A DNA stretch of 6,779 nucleotides, from contig JAKJEU010000080.1 in NCBI GenBank assembly GCA_022705265.1, positions 1-6,779 of the forward strand, in the 5' to 3' direction. A program made the position numbers and the translations under genes. The notes below the pieces were generated by a model that saw nothing but the letters and a program-made list of their open reading frames with translations, made no database searches and was not told the DNA's origin. This document shows, one piece after another, positions 5,974 to 6,779 of the stretch. The DNA is from Pseudomonadota bacterium. Lineage in GTDB: Bacteria; Pseudomonadota; Alphaproteobacteria; JAKJEU01. Positions within the stretch are counted from its first letter, which is position 1, and each line of letters opens with the position of its first letter.

Positions 5974-6006
5974 TTCTTATTTAAGAATAATTTATCACTT
6001 TAACAA
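5974..6006 (-). promoter_or_regulatory. Possible promoter region of the ZIP transporter with a palindrome
   Basis: Between the tyrS terminator and the ZIP gene, the - strand shows TTGTTA at 6006-6001 and a poor -10 TTAAAT at 5984-5979, spacer 16. The -10 lies inside the inverted repeat TTCTTA-TT-TAAGAA (5974-5987), a position that would suit an operator. It does not match the E. coli Zur box as I know it. Weak, by-eye evidence. Confidence 0.3.
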
Positions 6007-6040
6007 TAAAAAAGCACCAAGTTTTATGTTTGGTGCTTTT
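6002..6040 (-). terminator. Intrinsic terminator of tyrS
   Basis: An 11-bp perfect stem pairs 6010-6020 with 6030-6040 (AAAAGCACCAA / TTGGTGCTTTT on the + strand) around a 9-base loop. Read leftward it is followed by TTTTTTATT. It begins 6 bases after the tyrS stop codon (TAA, 6048-6046) and separates tyrS from the ZIP gene. Confidence 0.88.
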
Positions 6041-6045
6041 GTTTA

Positions 6046-6779
6046 TTATTTTGTTATTTTAAAAAACCCTAATTTTCCAATTCTTATTCTTTTTTCGGTA
6101 TTTATTAATATGATTTTTTTCTCATCACTTATTTTTTCTTCATCAACTGATACCGCCTTTTGTGAAATAAGTCGTCTTAGCTCGGAATTAGATTTTAATG
6201 GTTCGCAAAGTTTTAACATTTCAAATAGTTCCATTTCCTCTTTTCCAATTTTGATTAATTTTGCATCTTCTGGGAAAACGCTTTTTGAAAAAGTATTAAT
6301 AAAATGTTCCTTTGCCTTTAACGCCTCCTCTTTGCCAAAGAAAATTTCGACAATCTTTTCGCCTGCAAATATTTTTGCATCTCTTGGGTGGTTTTTGACA
6401 TCTAAACCTTCGATTTCATCTAATAAAACAGTGGTATTCCATTTTAAAACCATTTCAATCATTTCATCAGGCAAAGCCATAATTTCACCAAACATAGTTT
6501 TTGCATCAGAGTTTAAAAAGACTCCTGTTCCTTTTGACTTTGACATAATCGGTTCGCCAGTTACAGGGTGGTTCATAAGTTTTACAATAACGCAAAACTT
6601 TTCTTTGTTAAGTTCGGTTTTAACTAATTGTCTTCCCAGTAAAGCGTTAAAAGTTTGGTCAGTTCCGCAAAGTTCAACATCAGCATTTAATGCCACCGAA
6701 TCAAAACCTTGGAATAATGGGTATAAAAATTCGTGGAGATGGACAGGCTTGTTTTCCCCCATTCTTCTTTTGAACATAT
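6046..6779 (-). CDS. tyrS: Tyrosyl-tRNA synthetase, C-terminal part (5' truncated by window edge)
   Basis: Class I synthetase charging tRNA-Tyr. About 243 residues are visible; the N-terminal Rossmann half with the HIGH motif is beyond base 6779, and the ATG at 6777 is an internal Met. Seen: HEFLYPLFQGFDSVAL (15-30 of the visible part), DVELCGTDQTFNALLGRQL (33-51) for tyrosine and adenylate contacts, the KMSKS loop as IMSKSKGTG (77-85), MFGEIMALPDEMI (95-107), HPRDAKIFAGEKIV (130-143), and a C-terminal S4 RNA-binding domain (about 186-243, NSELRRLISQKAVSVDEEKI). The DQTFN form resembles the second bacterial TyrRS type (DQKFN, TyrZ-like), not the DQWGN type. First Lys of KMSKS is Ile and the usual GGTDQ is CGTDQ. 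It ends in its own terminator. Confidence 0.93.
   Translation of the reverse strand, partial: MFKRRMGENKPVHLHEFLYPLFQGFDSVALNADVELCGTDQTFNALLGRQLVKTELNKEKFCVIVKLMNHPVTGEPIMSKSKGTGVFLNSDAKTMFGEIMALPDEMIEMVLKWNTTVLLDEIEGLDVKNHPRDAKIFAGEKIVEIFFGKEEALKAKEHFINTFSKSVFPEDAKLIKIGKEEMELFEMLKLCEPLKSNSELRRLISQKAVSVDEEKISDEKKIILINTEKRIRIGKLGFFKITK

Noticed and set aside
1..6779. Defence system, prophage, CRISPR or insertion sequence
   Set aside because: All substantial genes are housekeeping or envelope genes; no direct repeats, transposase, integrase or spacer pattern was found.

Overview
This AT-rich window carries ordinary housekeeping genes, most likely from an alphaproteobacterium. Three points suggest that lineage. 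An argS gene is followed with a TAATG junction by a SPOR-domain membrane protein. The linker of that protein has a conserved stretch I associate with alphaproteobacterial homologues. An rpiB-glyA...nusB gene order is also present. The low GC content would suit a host-associated or reduced member of the class, but this is inference. TGA is used as a stop and TGG for Trp, so nothing points to a recoded genome.

Layout. Bases 1-1800 (+ strand) hold the 3' part of argS and a complete SPOR-domain gene, ending at a strong intrinsic terminator (1804-1840). All remaining genes lie on the - strand and converge on that terminator. Reading in their own direction from the right edge: a partial tyrS (type with DQTFN and a C-terminal S4 domain) ends at 6046 in its own hairpin terminator. 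A ZIP-family metal transporter (5949-5149) follows. A compact operon then starts at about 5037: trxA (real start judged to be 5011), rpiB, glyA, nusB, a FliL-like single-pass membrane protein that overlaps nusB by ATGA, and a probable 58-residue membrane microprotein (2015-1839). That microprotein stops only a few bases before the same terminator, seen from the other side.

How they work together. The operon combines redox homeostasis (thioredoxin), pentose phosphate isomerisation (RpiB), one-carbon/glycine metabolism (GlyA) and transcription antitermination (NusB), with short spacings and Shine-Dalgarno sites lying in or overlapping the preceding stop codons. The SPOR protein probably acts in the cell envelope at septal peptidoglycan. 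ArgS and TyrS are translation enzymes cut by the window edges.

I see no mobile element, CRISPR array, RNA gene or defence system. The least explained pieces are the 58-residue ORF with its conflicting start signals, the FliL-like protein of unknown role, two small palindromes in the promoter regions of the ZIP and trxA genes, and the unusual signature residues of TyrS.
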